Below are positions 36,165 to 45,312 of a stretch of DNA of 64,000 bases, piece after piece. The stretch is from NCBI RefSeq assembly GCF_030504955.1, contig NZ_JAUKTR010000005.1:164315-228314 (forward strand), read 5' to 3'. The DNA is from Peiella sedimenti. GTDB taxonomy: Bacteria > Pseudomonadota > Alphaproteobacteria > Caulobacterales > Caulobacteraceae. The number at the start of each line of letters is the position of its first letter. Position 1 is the first letter of the stretch. A program made the position numbers and the translations under genes. Under the pieces are notes generated by a model. It did no database searches. It saw only the letters and a list, made by a program, of their open reading frames with translations, and had not been told where the DNA came from.

Positions 36165-37574
36165 CTAACGGCGCCGGCCTCTCGGCGGATTGGGGATCGG
36201 CCGCATGGTCCCCGGCGTCGGGGCCTCGTCGGCGGCTTCGTCCTCAGCCTCAGGTTCGGGCTGTCGAATGGGCGGCAGGCTGGCCAGATCCCCACCCGCG
36301 CGCAGCAGGTCCAGCGCCCGCTCCAGCTGGAAGTCGCCGTCTTCGGCATAGCCCTCCGGCGGAACCTCGGCGGGCTCGTGGGGGGCGCGACGCTCCTCGC
36401 CGATCGAGGAGTCCAGCGCATTGGCGTAGGCGGCCTCCGAATAGATGAAGCTGGACCGCGCCACGATCCGGGCCTCGGCGGCCGAGCGGGCCACCTCCAG
36501 GTCCGGCTCGATGCCGATCTTCTGGATCGAGCGGCCCGACGGCGTGTAGTAGCGGTGCGTCGTCAGGGACAGCGCGCCGTCCTGACCGCCTCGCAACGGC
36601 ATGACGGTCTGGACCGATCCCTTGCCGAAGCTGGTCAGCCCCACGATCGTGGCCCGCTCGTGATCCTTGAGCGCGCCGGCCACGATCTCGGACGCGGACG
36701 CCGAGCCGTAGTTGATCAGCACCACCAGCGGCAGACCGTTCAGCACGTCGCCCGCCGTGGCGTGGTAGCGCTGGATGTCCTCCAGGCGGCGCCCGCGCTT
36801 GGAGACGATCTCGCCGCGCTCGAGGAAGGCGTCGGTCATCTCGATGGCCGATTCCAGCACGCCGCCGCCGTTGTTCCGCAGGTCCAGCACCAGACCGCGC
36901 ATGTTCGGATTCTCGGCCAGCAGACGCTCGGCCGCTTCACGCGTCTCGACCCCCGCGCGCTCGTTGAAGATGGCGACGCGGATATAGCCGATGTCGCCCT
37001 CCATGCGGCTGCGGACCGCCGACACCCGGATGATGTCGCGCGTCAGGGTGACTTCGCGCGGCTCGGCGCCGTCGCGCAGGAAGGTGACGCGCACCTCGGT
37101 GCCCGCGGCGCCGCGCAGCTTCTGCGACACTTCCCGCATGGGCAGGCCGGTCACGCTCTGGCCGTCCACGGCGCTGATGACGTCGCCGGGCAGCACGCCC
37201 GCGCGCTGGGCCGGGCCGCCATCCATGGGCGACACCACCTTGATCAGCCCGCCCTCGGCCGACAGGTCCAGACCCACGCCGGAATACTGGCCCTCTGAGC
37301 GCTCGCGAACCGGGGCGTAGTCGGCCGCCGACATGTAAGACGAGTGGGGGTCCAAGGCCTGCATCATGCCGTCGAGCGCCGCCTCGATCAGCTTGGTGTT
37401 GTCGACATCGACCACATACAGGCGGTTCACCACCGCCAGCACGTCGCCGAACAGGGACAGCATGCGGAAGGTCTGGGCCTGCTCGCTCAGCTCGTTCTGG
37501 CGAGCGACGGCGGCGACGCCTCCGGCGGTGACGAGGGCCAGGGCGCAGGCGCCGGCGATCAGGAATTTACGCAT
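36165..37574 (-). CDS. ctpA: S41 carboxy-terminal processing protease
   Basis: This 469-residue periplasmic protease should trim exported proteins near their C-termini. A signal or anchor segment (residues 1-25) is followed by a helical region, a PDZ domain (about residues 95-185) and the S41 catalytic domain. The nucleophile is the Ser in NYGSASASEIVAG (near 291) and the general base is the Lys in SFGKGSVQT (near 317). The C-terminus is Glu/Pro-rich and probably flexible. It follows the EnvC-like gene in the operon, matching the usual pairing of the two in alphaproteobacteria. Confidence 0.93.
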   Translation of the reverse strand: MRKFLIAGACALALVTAGGVAAVARQNELSEQAQTFRMLSLFGDVLAVVNRLYVVDVDNTKLIEAALDGMMQALDPHSSYMSAADYAPVRERSEGQYSGVGLDLSAEGGLIKVVSPMDGGPAQRAGVLPGDVISAVDGQSVTGLPMREVSQKLRGAAGTEVRVTFLRDGAEPREVTLTRDIIRVSAVRSRMEGDIGYIRVAIFNERAGVETREAAERLLAENPNMRGLVLDLRNNGGGVLESAIEMTDAFLERGEIVSKRGRRLEDIQRYHATAGDVLNGLPLVVLINYGSASASEIVAGALKDHERATIVGLTSFGKGSVQTVMPLRGGQDGALSLTTHRYYTPSGRSIQKIGIEPDLEVARSAAEARIVARSSFIYSEAAYANALDSSIGEERRAPHEPAEVPPEGYAEDGDFQLERALDLLRAGGDLASLPPIRQPEPEAEDEAADEAPTPGTMRPIPNPPRGRRR

Positions 37575-37686
37575 TGAGCCTCCGGCGGCGAAGCAAGGAG
37601 CCGCTGGCCCGCATATGAACGGCGGTTTGTGGCCGCGTCGAGACCCTGTCGCCCGTCAGGCGAACGGGTGTGACCAATGGGCCCCA

Positions 37687-38778
37687 TCATCGGCGGAACC
37701 AGCGCGCGGGATCGACCGGCCGTTCCTCGCGCCGAACCTCCACATAGATGTCCGATCCGGCGGCGTCCGGGGCCCGTCCCAGAACCTGACCCTCGCGCAC
37801 GCGCTCGCCCGTGGCCACCGTTGTCTCGCCCAGACCTGCGACCACCACCCGCCAGGTTCCTCCGAGATGGAGGACGACCACCTGGCCCCAGCCCTCCAGC
37901 GGTCCGGCGTAGTCGACGCGGCCCTCAGCGGGAGCGGCGACGCCCGCCAGGGCCTCGGCCCGCCAGGACAGGCCCCGATCCTGGGGCGTGAAGCCGCCCG
38001 GAAGGGGTGGGGTCAGCCGGGTCCGCCCGCCGGGCAGGCCGGCCGCGCCGCGCAGGGCCGGACCACTGTCCGGCGGCAGGTCGCCCACCTCCAGGCCCAG
38101 GGCGCGCAGACGCCGCCCCAGCGCATCGGCCTCGGCGTCCGCCGCATCGGCGTCCTGGCTGAGCCCGGCCTCCAGCGCGCGCCGCTGGGCGATCAGGGCC
38201 TCGATGTCGGCGCCGCGCTCGCTGAGCGCGCTCTCGGTCGTGATCAGCGCCTGGCTTTCGATCACCGCCTGGCGGCGCAGCGTCAGGACGCGCGACTGCT
38301 CGGCGGCCAGGGCGTCGGCGCGCCGCTTCAGGGCGGGCGTCACGGCCTGCATCAGTATGGCGGCTCGGACCGCGTCCGTGGCCGAGTCCGGCGACACCAG
38401 CAGGGCCGGCGGCGGGTCCCGGCGGAACAGCTGCAGCGCGCCCAACAGGCGAGACAGTCGTCCGCGCTCCGCGCCCAGCCGCGTCAGGATTTCGGTCTCC
38501 CGGGCGCGCAGGGCGTCCAGCCGGGCGCGCTGCTCCAGCAGCGTGGCCTGATCGCCGGTCTGGTCCAGCGCCAGCCGCGCCTGCTCCTGGCTGAGCCGGG
38601 CGATCTCCTCGGCCACGGCGCGGGCGTCCTGGCGCAGGCGGCGCGCGCGGCTCAGCTCGTCCTGGCGGCGCGCCTGCAACCGCCCGGCTTCCTCGGGTGA
38701 AACCTGCAGGGTGGCTGCGGCCGGCGCGGCCAGGGCCAGCATCAGGGGCAGGATCAGGACGGGCCTCAGGCGGGCCAT
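37687..38778 (-). CDS. EnvC-type murein hydrolase activator with degenerate LytM domain
   Basis: The 363-residue product has a signal peptide (residues 1-22). A long Arg/Ala/Gln-rich coiled coil follows (about residues 25-215), then a C-terminal M23/LytM domain. The domain keeps the barrel core (APAEGRVDYAGPLEGWGQVVVLHL) but lacks the zinc ligands: the first-ligand segment reads SWRAEALAG, and the usual HLHFE motif reads IYVEVR. It should therefore act as a non-catalytic activator of amidases at the division site, as EnvC and the LdpF-type factors do. The stop lies 112 bases before ctpA. Confidence 0.88.
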   Translation of the reverse strand: MARLRPVLILPLMLALAAPAAATLQVSPEEAGRLQARRQDELSRARRLRQDARAVAEEIARLSQEQARLALDQTGDQATLLEQRARLDALRARETEILTRLGAERGRLSRLLGALQLFRRDPPPALLVSPDSATDAVRAAILMQAVTPALKRRADALAAEQSRVLTLRRQAVIESQALITTESALSERGADIEALIAQRRALEAGLSQDADAADAEADALGRRLRALGLEVGDLPPDSGPALRGAAGLPGGRTRLTPPLPGGFTPQDRGLSWRAEALAGVAAPAEGRVDYAGPLEGWGQVVVLHLGGTWRVVVAGLGETTVATGERVREGQVLGRAPDAAGSDIYVEVRREERPVDPARWFRR

Positions 38779-38781
38779 GGG

Positions 38782-39249
38782 TCAATCACGATGGTAGGGC
38801 GAGCCGGACAGGATCGTCACGGCCCGGTACACCTGTTCGGCCAGCATGACCCGCGCCAGGGCGTGCGGCCAGGTCTGGGGCCCGAAGGCCAGCAGCTCGC
38901 GCGCCGGGTCGCGCACCGTCTGATCCAGCCCATCGGCGCCGCCGATGACGAAGACCAGCGTCCGCTCGCCCTGGTCGCGCAGGGCCTCGATGCGGCCGGC
39001 GAAGGCGCGAGAGGCCAGCGTCCGGCCCCGTTCGTCGCAGGCGATCAGCACCGCCCGTTCCGGCAGGGCGGCGAGGATGGCCTCGGCCTCGGCGGCCTTG
39101 CCGGGCTTGCGCGGCTCGATCTCCACCTGCTCGACCGGCCCCAGGCCCAGGGCCCGCCCCGCCGCCGTGGCGCGGTCGAGGTACAGGCGCACGAGGTCGG
39201 CCTCAGGCCCGCGGCCCAGGCGTCCGATGGCGAGGATGAGGATGCGCAA
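38782..39249 (-). CDS. rlmH: 23S rRNA (pseudouridine1915-N3)-methyltransferase RlmH
   Basis: This SPOUT-family enzyme methylates pseudouridine in helix 69 of 23S rRNA on intact 70S ribosomes. The 155-residue product carries the SAM-binding knot segment FVIGGADGL and the invariant tail LAEQVYRAVTILSGSPYHRD. Its length is standard. It sits three bases ahead of the EnvC gene and behind rsfS, as is usual for the rsfS-rlmH pair. Confidence 0.95.
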   Translation of the reverse strand: MRILILAIGRLGRGPEADLVRLYLDRATAAGRALGLGPVEQVEIEPRKPGKAAEAEAILAALPERAVLIACDERGRTLASRAFAGRIEALRDQGERTLVFVIGGADGLDQTVRDPARELLAFGPQTWPHALARVMLAEQVYRAVTILSGSPYHRD

Positions 39250-39268
39250 GGCCGGGCCCCTTACGGGC

Positions 39269-39700
39269 TCAGCCGGCCTGGCCGCGGTGGGCGCTCTCGA
39301 CCGACCAGATCTTCTCGATGTTGTAGAAGGCGCGCACCTCGGGCCGGAACAGGTGGACGATCACGTCCCCGGCGTCGATCAGCACCCAGTCGCAGTGCGG
39401 CAGGCCCTCGACGCGGGCGCGGCCCATGCCGGCCTCCTTGAGGGCGCGCAGCAGATGGTCCGCCAGGGCGCCCACATGCCGGTGCGAGCGGCCAGAGGCC
39501 ACGATCATGGTGTCGGCCATGGGGCTCTTGCCCCGCAGGTCTATGGAGACGATGTCCTCGGCCTTGTCTTCGTCGAGCTTGGCCAGGATCAGCTCCTGCA
39601 GGCCCCCGTCCTCATCCCGCAGCCTGGGCGCGGGCCGATCTTCACGGGCGGTGTTGGAAACGGCGTCCGGTTGCGCGTCATGCGCGGAGGGGGCGTTCAG
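39269..39700 (-). CDS. rsfS: Ribosomal silencing factor RsfS
   Basis: RsfS binds ribosomal protein uL14 and blocks subunit joining in starved cells. The conserved core is LQELILAKLDEDKAEDIVSI followed by ADTMIVASGRSHRHV and DWVLIDAGDVIVHLF. An ATG at 39520 would delete the first third of the core, and the frame is closed by a stop not far upstream. The only plausible start is CTG at 39700, seven bases after a perfect AAGGAG. That gives 143 residues, normal for the family. It lies between nadD and rlmH in the operon. Confidence 0.88.
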   Translation of the reverse strand: MNAPSAHDAQPDAVSNTAREDRPAPRLRDEDGGLQELILAKLDEDKAEDIVSIDLRGKSPMADTMIVASGRSHRHVGALADHLLRALKEAGMGRARVEGLPHCDWVLIDAGDVIVHLFRPEVRAFYNIEKIWSVESAHRGQAG

Positions 39701-39707
39701 CGAAGTG

Positions 39708-39713
39708 CTCCTT
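39708..39713 (-). promoter_or_regulatory. Shine-Dalgarno site that fixes a CTG start for rsfS
   Basis: AAGGAG on the minus strand lies seven bases before CTG at 39700. No ATG, GTG or TTG lies in frame between the upstream stop codon and the first conserved residues of RsfS. Confidence 0.7.
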
Positions 39714-39758
39714 GAGGGCCTTTGTCAGCCCAATGCCTAGCACAGGGGCGGGTTCCGG

Positions 39759-40379
39759 TCACGTCCGCATCGGCGGCGCCGACTGTCGCAGGGCGGTGGA
39801 CGAGGCGGGATTGAGCGGCGCGCGCAGGAACACCCAGGCCGGCGGCTCCATGGTCGGCAACAGGCGCGCCGCCTGGATCGGCACGCGGTGACGGCCCAGG
39901 CGCCTGGCCGCCGGCCCCATGCGGCTGTCGATCAGCGAGCCGGGCCGGCCCACCACGGCGATGGGCATCATGCGGGCGATCTCCATCCAGCCCCGCCACA
40001 GGTGGAAGCTCTCCAGATTGTCCGAGCCCATGATCCAGACGAAGTGCACGGCCGGATGCCGCTGCACCACCGCGCGCAGGGTGTCGACCGTCCAGCCGCA
40101 GCCTGTGCGCGTCTCGAAGTCGGACACGACCATTCTCGGATTGGCCGCGAAGCGCCGCGCCGAGGCCATGCGCTGGTCCAGCGAGGCCGTCTCGCTCGCG
40201 CTCTTGAGGGGATTCTGCGGCGAGACCAGCCAGACGATCCGGTCCAGACCCAGCCGGATCAGCGCCGTCTCGGCCACATGGGCGTGGCCCTCGTGGGCCG
40301 GATTGAACGAGCCGCCGAAGAGGCCGACCTTCATGCCGGGCTGCAGGTTCAGCGTGTCGCGGACCGCGCCGTGGGGCAT
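39759..40379 (-). CDS. nadD: Nicotinate-nucleotide adenylyltransferase
   Basis: NadD converts nicotinate mononucleotide to deamido-NAD in NAD synthesis. The product (206 residues from this ATG) has the nucleotidyltransferase signature GLFGGSFNPAHEGHAHVAE, WLVSPQNPLKS, the middle IMGSDNLESFHLWRGW and a C-terminal SSTALR of the ISTT/S type that binds phosphate. A TTG at 40421 or an ATG 16 codons further in are alternative starts; none has a clear ribosome site. It follows obgE by roughly 100 bases. Confidence 0.92.
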   Translation of the reverse strand: MPHGAVRDTLNLQPGMKVGLFGGSFNPAHEGHAHVAETALIRLGLDRIVWLVSPQNPLKSASETASLDQRMASARRFAANPRMVVSDFETRTGCGWTVDTLRAVVQRHPAVHFVWIMGSDNLESFHLWRGWMEIARMMPIAVVGRPGSLIDSRMGPAARRLGRHRVPIQAARLLPTMEPPAWVFLRAPLNPASSTALRQSAPPMRT

Positions 40380-40485
40380 CGGCTTTCGGGGGGCGGGTCC
40401 GGCGAAGGCGTAGCGGGGCAAGAAGCTATCGTCCGTGATCCGCGGGTCCGGGGCCTAGCCGCCCCTTATGCTCAGTTCGCGCATA

Positions 40486-41589
<1,104 letters not shown>

Positions 41590-41622
41590 CTATCGCTGGA
41601 GTGTAGTCAGAGGAGATCCGCC

Positions 41623-41805
41623 ATGGGCGACCGCGAACTGATCGAACCCACCCCCGGCGACAAGCGCTACCAGCGCCGCAACGAGGACGGCACGTTCGGG
41701 AAGAGCGACGACGTCTCGCGCTCCCTGTCCCAGGACGTGCGCCAGAAGGCCAAGACCGAAGCCAAGCCGGGTCAGGGCGATCGCGGCGATCAGAAACGTC
41801 ACTGA
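41623..41805 (+). CDS. Small basic/acidic protein of unknown function
   Basis: The product has 60 residues with no signal peptide: a short motif PTPGDKRYQRRNEDGTFGKSD followed by a charged tail. The strong AGGAGA (41611-41616), seven bases before the ATG, and the conserved-looking PGDKRY...DGTFG segment argue that it is real; I have seen similar short proteins in alphaproteobacteria, unnamed. It is divergent from obgE with a 90-base shared upstream region. Confidence 0.7.
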   Translation: MGDRELIEPTPGDKRYQRRNEDGTFGKSDDVSRSLSQDVRQKAKTEAKPGQGDRGDQKRH

Positions 41806-41843
41806 GGGTTTCAGCGGGGCGGCGGCGGCGTTAGATCGCCCCC

Positions 41844-42950
41844 ATGACCGACCACAGCTTCTCCGCCGTCCGGGACCTTTTCGACGCCGCCCTTGAAAGC
41901 GGCGAGGAGCTGGGCGCCGCCTTCACCCTCTGTATCGAGGGCGAGGTGGTGCTGGACCTCATCGGCGGCCATGCCGATCTGGCGCGCGAGCGGCCCTTCG
42001 ACCGCCGGACCCTGACCCCGGTCTTCTCGACCACCAAGGCGGTGACGGCGCTGATGGCCGCGCGCCTTGTGGATCAGGGCCGCATCGGCTGGACCACGCC
42101 GGTGGCCGAGGTCTGGCCCGAGTTCGGCCAGGCGGGCAAGGCGGCCGTGACCTTCGAGCAGCTTCTCTCTCACCAGGCGGGCCTGCCGGGCTTCGATACG
42201 CCCCAGGATCCGGGGATCTGGTTCGATCCGCCCGCCGTGCTGGCGAAGCTGGCGGGCCAGGCCCCCATGTGGCCCCTGGGTCAGGGCTCGGGCTACCACC
42301 CGATAACCGGCGGTTATCTGATCGGCGAGGTGTTTCGCAGGCTGGACGGCCGCAGCCTCGGGACGGCCCTGCGCGAGGACCTCGGCGAGCCGTTCGGCCT
42401 CGATATCTGGATCGGCCTGCCCGACAGCGAGCACGGGCGCTGCGCCGAAATGAAGAAGCCGCCGGCCGCCGCCGACTTGGGCCAGCTGGACGACATCAAG
42501 CGCGCCGCCTTCCTGGATCGCGGCTCGGCGCCTGGCGGACGCGGCTCGGCGGCCTGGCGCAGGCTAGAGATCCCTTCGGCCAACGGTCACGCCACGGCCC
42601 GCGACCTGGCCCGGCTCATGTCGGTCATGGCCTGCGACGGCATGATGGAGGGGCGACAGGTCCTCTCCCCCGACACGGCGCGCGCCGCCATGGCCGAGCG
42701 CGTGCAGGGCCAGGACCGTGTGCTGCCCTTCGTCCTGTCCTGGGCCGCGGGCTTCATGCGCAACCAAGGCGTCTGGGTTTACGGGCCGGGCGAACAGACG
42801 GTCGGCCATTCCGGCTGGGGCGGCAGTTGCGCCTTCGCCGATCCCGAGCGGCGGCTGTCGGGCGCCTATGTCATGAACAGGCAATCGGTCCACCTGATCG
42901 GCGATCCGCGCCCGGTCAAGCTGATCGAGGCGGCCTACGAGCGCCTTTGA
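41844..42950 (+). CDS. Cytoplasmic serine hydrolase of the beta-lactamase (class C) family, EstB-like
   Basis: The 368-residue product lacks a signal peptide. It has the S-x-x-K motif S62-T-T-K65 (PVFSTTKAVTAL), a Tyr in GYHPITGGYLIGEV for the second motif, and GHSGWGG as the third. The absence of a signal and the STTK motif resemble EstB-type carboxylesterases that act on short esters. Its start lies 38 bases after the small protein gene, so co-transcription is likely. The 3' end overlaps the convergent small membrane protein by 16 bases. Confidence 0.88.
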   Translation: MTDHSFSAVRDLFDAALESGEELGAAFTLCIEGEVVLDLIGGHADLARERPFDRRTLTPVFSTTKAVTALMAARLVDQGRIGWTTPVAEVWPEFGQAGKAAVTFEQLLSHQAGLPGFDTPQDPGIWFDPPAVLAKLAGQAPMWPLGQGSGYHPITGGYLIGEVFRRLDGRSLGTALREDLGEPFGLDIWIGLPDSEHGRCAEMKKPPAAADLGQLDDIKRAAFLDRGSAPGGRGSAAWRRLEIPSANGHATARDLARLMSVMACDGMMEGRQVLSPDTARAAMAERVQGQDRVLPFVLSWAAGFMRNQGVWVYGPGEQTVGHSGWGGSCAFADPERRLSGAYVMNRQSVHLIGDPRPVKLIEAAYERL

Positions 42951-43174
42951 CGGCTCCACAGCAATCCAGCGGTGAATAGGATCAGGCCCGAGCCGCCCAG
43001 CGCCATGATCACGTAGGGCGCTTTCAGCAGGGCACCCAGCGCGTTCGTATTGAACGCCCAGGTGATCAGCAACTGATCCGGCATGAAGGTCAGCGCGGCG
43101 GAAACAAGGGCGGCGGCAAGCACGAGCATCAGGCCCAAACGGGCCAGCAGATTACGGGGCCAAAGACGGGTCAT
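42935..43174 (-). CDS. Small two-helix membrane protein of unknown function
   Basis: The 79-residue product has a basic start and two predicted membrane helices (about residues 11-31 and 53-72), with an Arg-rich end. I do not recognise a family. It lies 63 bases after the rarD stop on the same strand and overlaps the convergent hydrolase gene at the 3' end. Both helices are strongly hydrophobic, so it is likely a real membrane protein rather than a shadow frame. Confidence 0.65.
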   Translation of the reverse strand: MTRLWPRNLLARLGLMLVLAAALVSAALTFMPDQLLITWAFNTNALGALLKAPYVIMALGGSGLILFTAGLLWSRQRRS

Positions 43175-43237
43175 GGCGGCTCCCCTTCAAGCGGAACAAC
43201 CATAGGGCGAAGCGCACACCTTCGGGAAGGGCCTGGA

Positions 43238-44167
43238 TCAAACCACCCGCGTCCTTTCCGCCGCCTTGCGTGAGGCGCGGTTGCGGATGAAGGCGCCCGC
43301 CGCAAAGGTGACCGCCCCCGCCCAGATGAAGGCGAAGGAGACGCCCCTCAACGCATTGAAGGGTTCGCCCTGGGCCACGCCGATGCAGAAGCTGATCGTC
43401 GGCGCGATGAACTGCAGAAAGCCCATGGCCGACAGCGGCATCCGCCGCGCCGCCCACGAGAACAGCGCCAGCGGAAACACCGTCAGCGGCCCGGCCAGCG
43501 CCAGCAGCGCCACCACCTGCGGCGCGGCGGTGAAGTGCCCCTGACCGTGCATCTCAAGCCAGATCAGCCAGGCGACGCCGAAGGGCGCCATCAGCAGGCA
43601 CTCGACCAGCAGGCCCGCCTGGGCGTCGACGGCCGCGCGCTTCCGGATGACGCCATAGCCCGCGAAGGAAAAGGCCAGCACCAGCGACACCCACGGCAGC
43701 TGCCCGATGGCCAGGGCCTGCAAGGCCACGCCCACGGCGGCCAGCGCGATGGCGGCCTTCCCGAAACCGCCCAGCCGCTCGCGGAACAGCCATACGCCCA
43801 GCGCCATGTTGAGCAGCGGGTTCAGATAGTAGCCGAGGCTGGTCTCAAGCGTGTGGCCGTTGTTCACGGCCCAGACGAACACCACCCAGTTGACGGCGAT
43901 CAGCACGGTCGAGGCCGCCAGCCAGCCCAGCAACCGCGCGTCGCGGAACACACGCCGCACCTGCGCTCCCTGCTTCGCCAGCAGCACCAGCACGCCGGCC
44001 AGGATCACCGACCACAGGGTGCGATGGGCCATGATCTCCCAGGCGTCGGCGCCGGCCCGGCCCATGGGCTGATAGGCCAGGGGCGCCAGACCCCAGATGA
44101 CGAAGCACATGACGCCGGCCAGCAGGGCGGCGCGGGCGCCCTCGGCGCCCTTGTCGGCTGGGCTCAT
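43238..44167 (-). CDS. rarD: EamA-family transporter RarD
   Basis: The 309-residue product has ten membrane helices arranged in two EamA repeats and the RarD hallmarks CFVIWGLAPLAYQPM near the start, NWVVFVWAVNNGHTLETSLGYYLNP in helix 4-5 and LQFIAPTISFCIGV later. RarD proteins export small metabolites or amino acids; the substrate is unknown (chloramphenicol sensitivity gave the name). The start ATG overlaps the asd stop by four bases, so it is expressed with asd. Confidence 0.93.
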   Translation of the reverse strand: MSPADKGAEGARAALLAGVMCFVIWGLAPLAYQPMGRAGADAWEIMAHRTLWSVILAGVLVLLAKQGAQVRRVFRDARLLGWLAASTVLIAVNWVVFVWAVNNGHTLETSLGYYLNPLLNMALGVWLFRERLGGFGKAAIALAAVGVALQALAIGQLPWVSLVLAFSFAGYGVIRKRAAVDAQAGLLVECLLMAPFGVAWLIWLEMHGQGHFTAAPQVVALLALAGPLTVFPLALFSWAARRMPLSAMGFLQFIAPTISFCIGVAQGEPFNALRGVSFAFIWAGAVTFAAGAFIRNRASRKAAERTRVV

Positions 44168-45207
44168 CCGACGGCGAGCGTACGATAGCCGCGCGAGGTC
44201 AGGACGCCTTCCTCATGGGCCAGCTGGGCGATCTGAACGGCGTTCAGCGCCGCGCCCTTCCTGAGGTTGTCCGACACCACCCACAGCGACAGGCCGTTCT
44301 CGATGGTCGGGTCGTTGCGGATGCGCGAGACGAAGGTCGCGAACTCGCCCACGCACTCGATGGGGCTGATCCAGCCGCCGTCCTCGTGCTTGTCCACGAC
44401 CATGACGCCCGGCGCCTCGCGCAGGACGTCGCGCGCGTCCTCGGCGTCGAGCGGGCTTTCGAACTCCAGGTTCACGGACAGCGAGTGTCCCACGAACACG
44501 GGCACCCGCACGCAGGTGACAGTCAGCCGGATGCCCGGATCGACCATCTTGTGAGTCTCGTCCCACATCTTGGCTTCCTCGACGGTATAGCCGTCGTCGC
44601 GGAAGTCGCCGCACTGGGGCAGGACGTTGAAGGCGATCTGTTTGGGATAGGCCTTGGGGGCGACTTCATTCAGCCCATAGAGCCCCTTTGTCTGGTTCCA
44701 CAGCTCGTCCGTGGCCGCCTTTCCGGTGCCCGAGACCGACTGATAGGTGGAGACCACCGCGCGCGTCACCCGGGCCGCGTCGTGCAGCGGCTTCAGCGCC
44801 ACGACCAGGGCCGCCGTGGTGCAGTTCGGATTGGCGATGATGCGCTTCTTCGCCTCGTGGATGGCGTGAGGGTTCACCTCCGGCACGATCAGCGGCACGT
44901 CCGGGTCCATGCGGAAGGCCGAAGAGTTGTCGATGACCAGCGCCCCGGCCGCGGCGATCTTGGGCGCCCATTCGCGGCTGACGTCGCCCCCCGCGCTCAT
45001 CAGCACCAGATCCACCTGCGAGAATTCAAAGCGCTCCAGGTTCTGGCACTTCACCGTGCGGTCGCCGAAGGCCACCTCCAGCCCCTGCGACTTGCGCGAG
45101 GCCAGGGCGTGCAGCTCGCTGACGGGGAACTGCAGCTCGTCCAGGATGGCGAGCATCTCACGGCCGACATTCCCGGTCGCGCCGACGACGGCCACGCGGT
45201 AGCTCAT
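44164..45207 (-). CDS. asd: Aspartate-semialdehyde dehydrogenase
   Basis: Asd reduces beta-aspartyl phosphate to aspartate semialdehyde for lysine, threonine, methionine and diaminopimelate. The 347-residue product has the NADP-binding VAVVGATGNVGREMLAIL (residues 5-22), the phosphate loop ASRKSQG, the catalytic Cys in NPNCTTAALVV (near 131) and the substrate-binding His in VGHSLSVNLEF. The start at 45207 is the first ATG after the open frame and matches the family N-terminus. It is first in a two-gene unit with rarD. Confidence 0.95.
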   Translation of the reverse strand: MSYRVAVVGATGNVGREMLAILDELQFPVSELHALASRKSQGLEVAFGDRTVKCQNLERFEFSQVDLVLMSAGGDVSREWAPKIAAAGALVIDNSSAFRMDPDVPLIVPEVNPHAIHEAKKRIIANPNCTTAALVVALKPLHDAARVTRAVVSTYQSVSGTGKAATDELWNQTKGLYGLNEVAPKAYPKQIAFNVLPQCGDFRDDGYTVEEAKMWDETHKMVDPGIRLTVTCVRVPVFVGHSLSVNLEFESPLDAEDARDVLREAPGVMVVDKHEDGGWISPIECVGEFATFVSRIRNDPTIENGLSLWVVSDNLRKGAALNAVQIAQLAHEEGVLTSRGYRTLAVG

Positions 45208-45312
45208 CCCGATCTCTCCTGAGGCTGGTCCCGGGCAAATAGGCCTCCGACCCTCGCCGCACAAGGCGCGCGCTTTGCGCAAGCGGGCGGCGCAGGCTAA
45301 GCGCGGTCAGGC

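Noticed and set aside
39269..39520. Short version of rsfS beginning at an ATG
   Set aside because: It lacks the conserved LQELILAKLDEDKAED segment, which is in frame just upstream.
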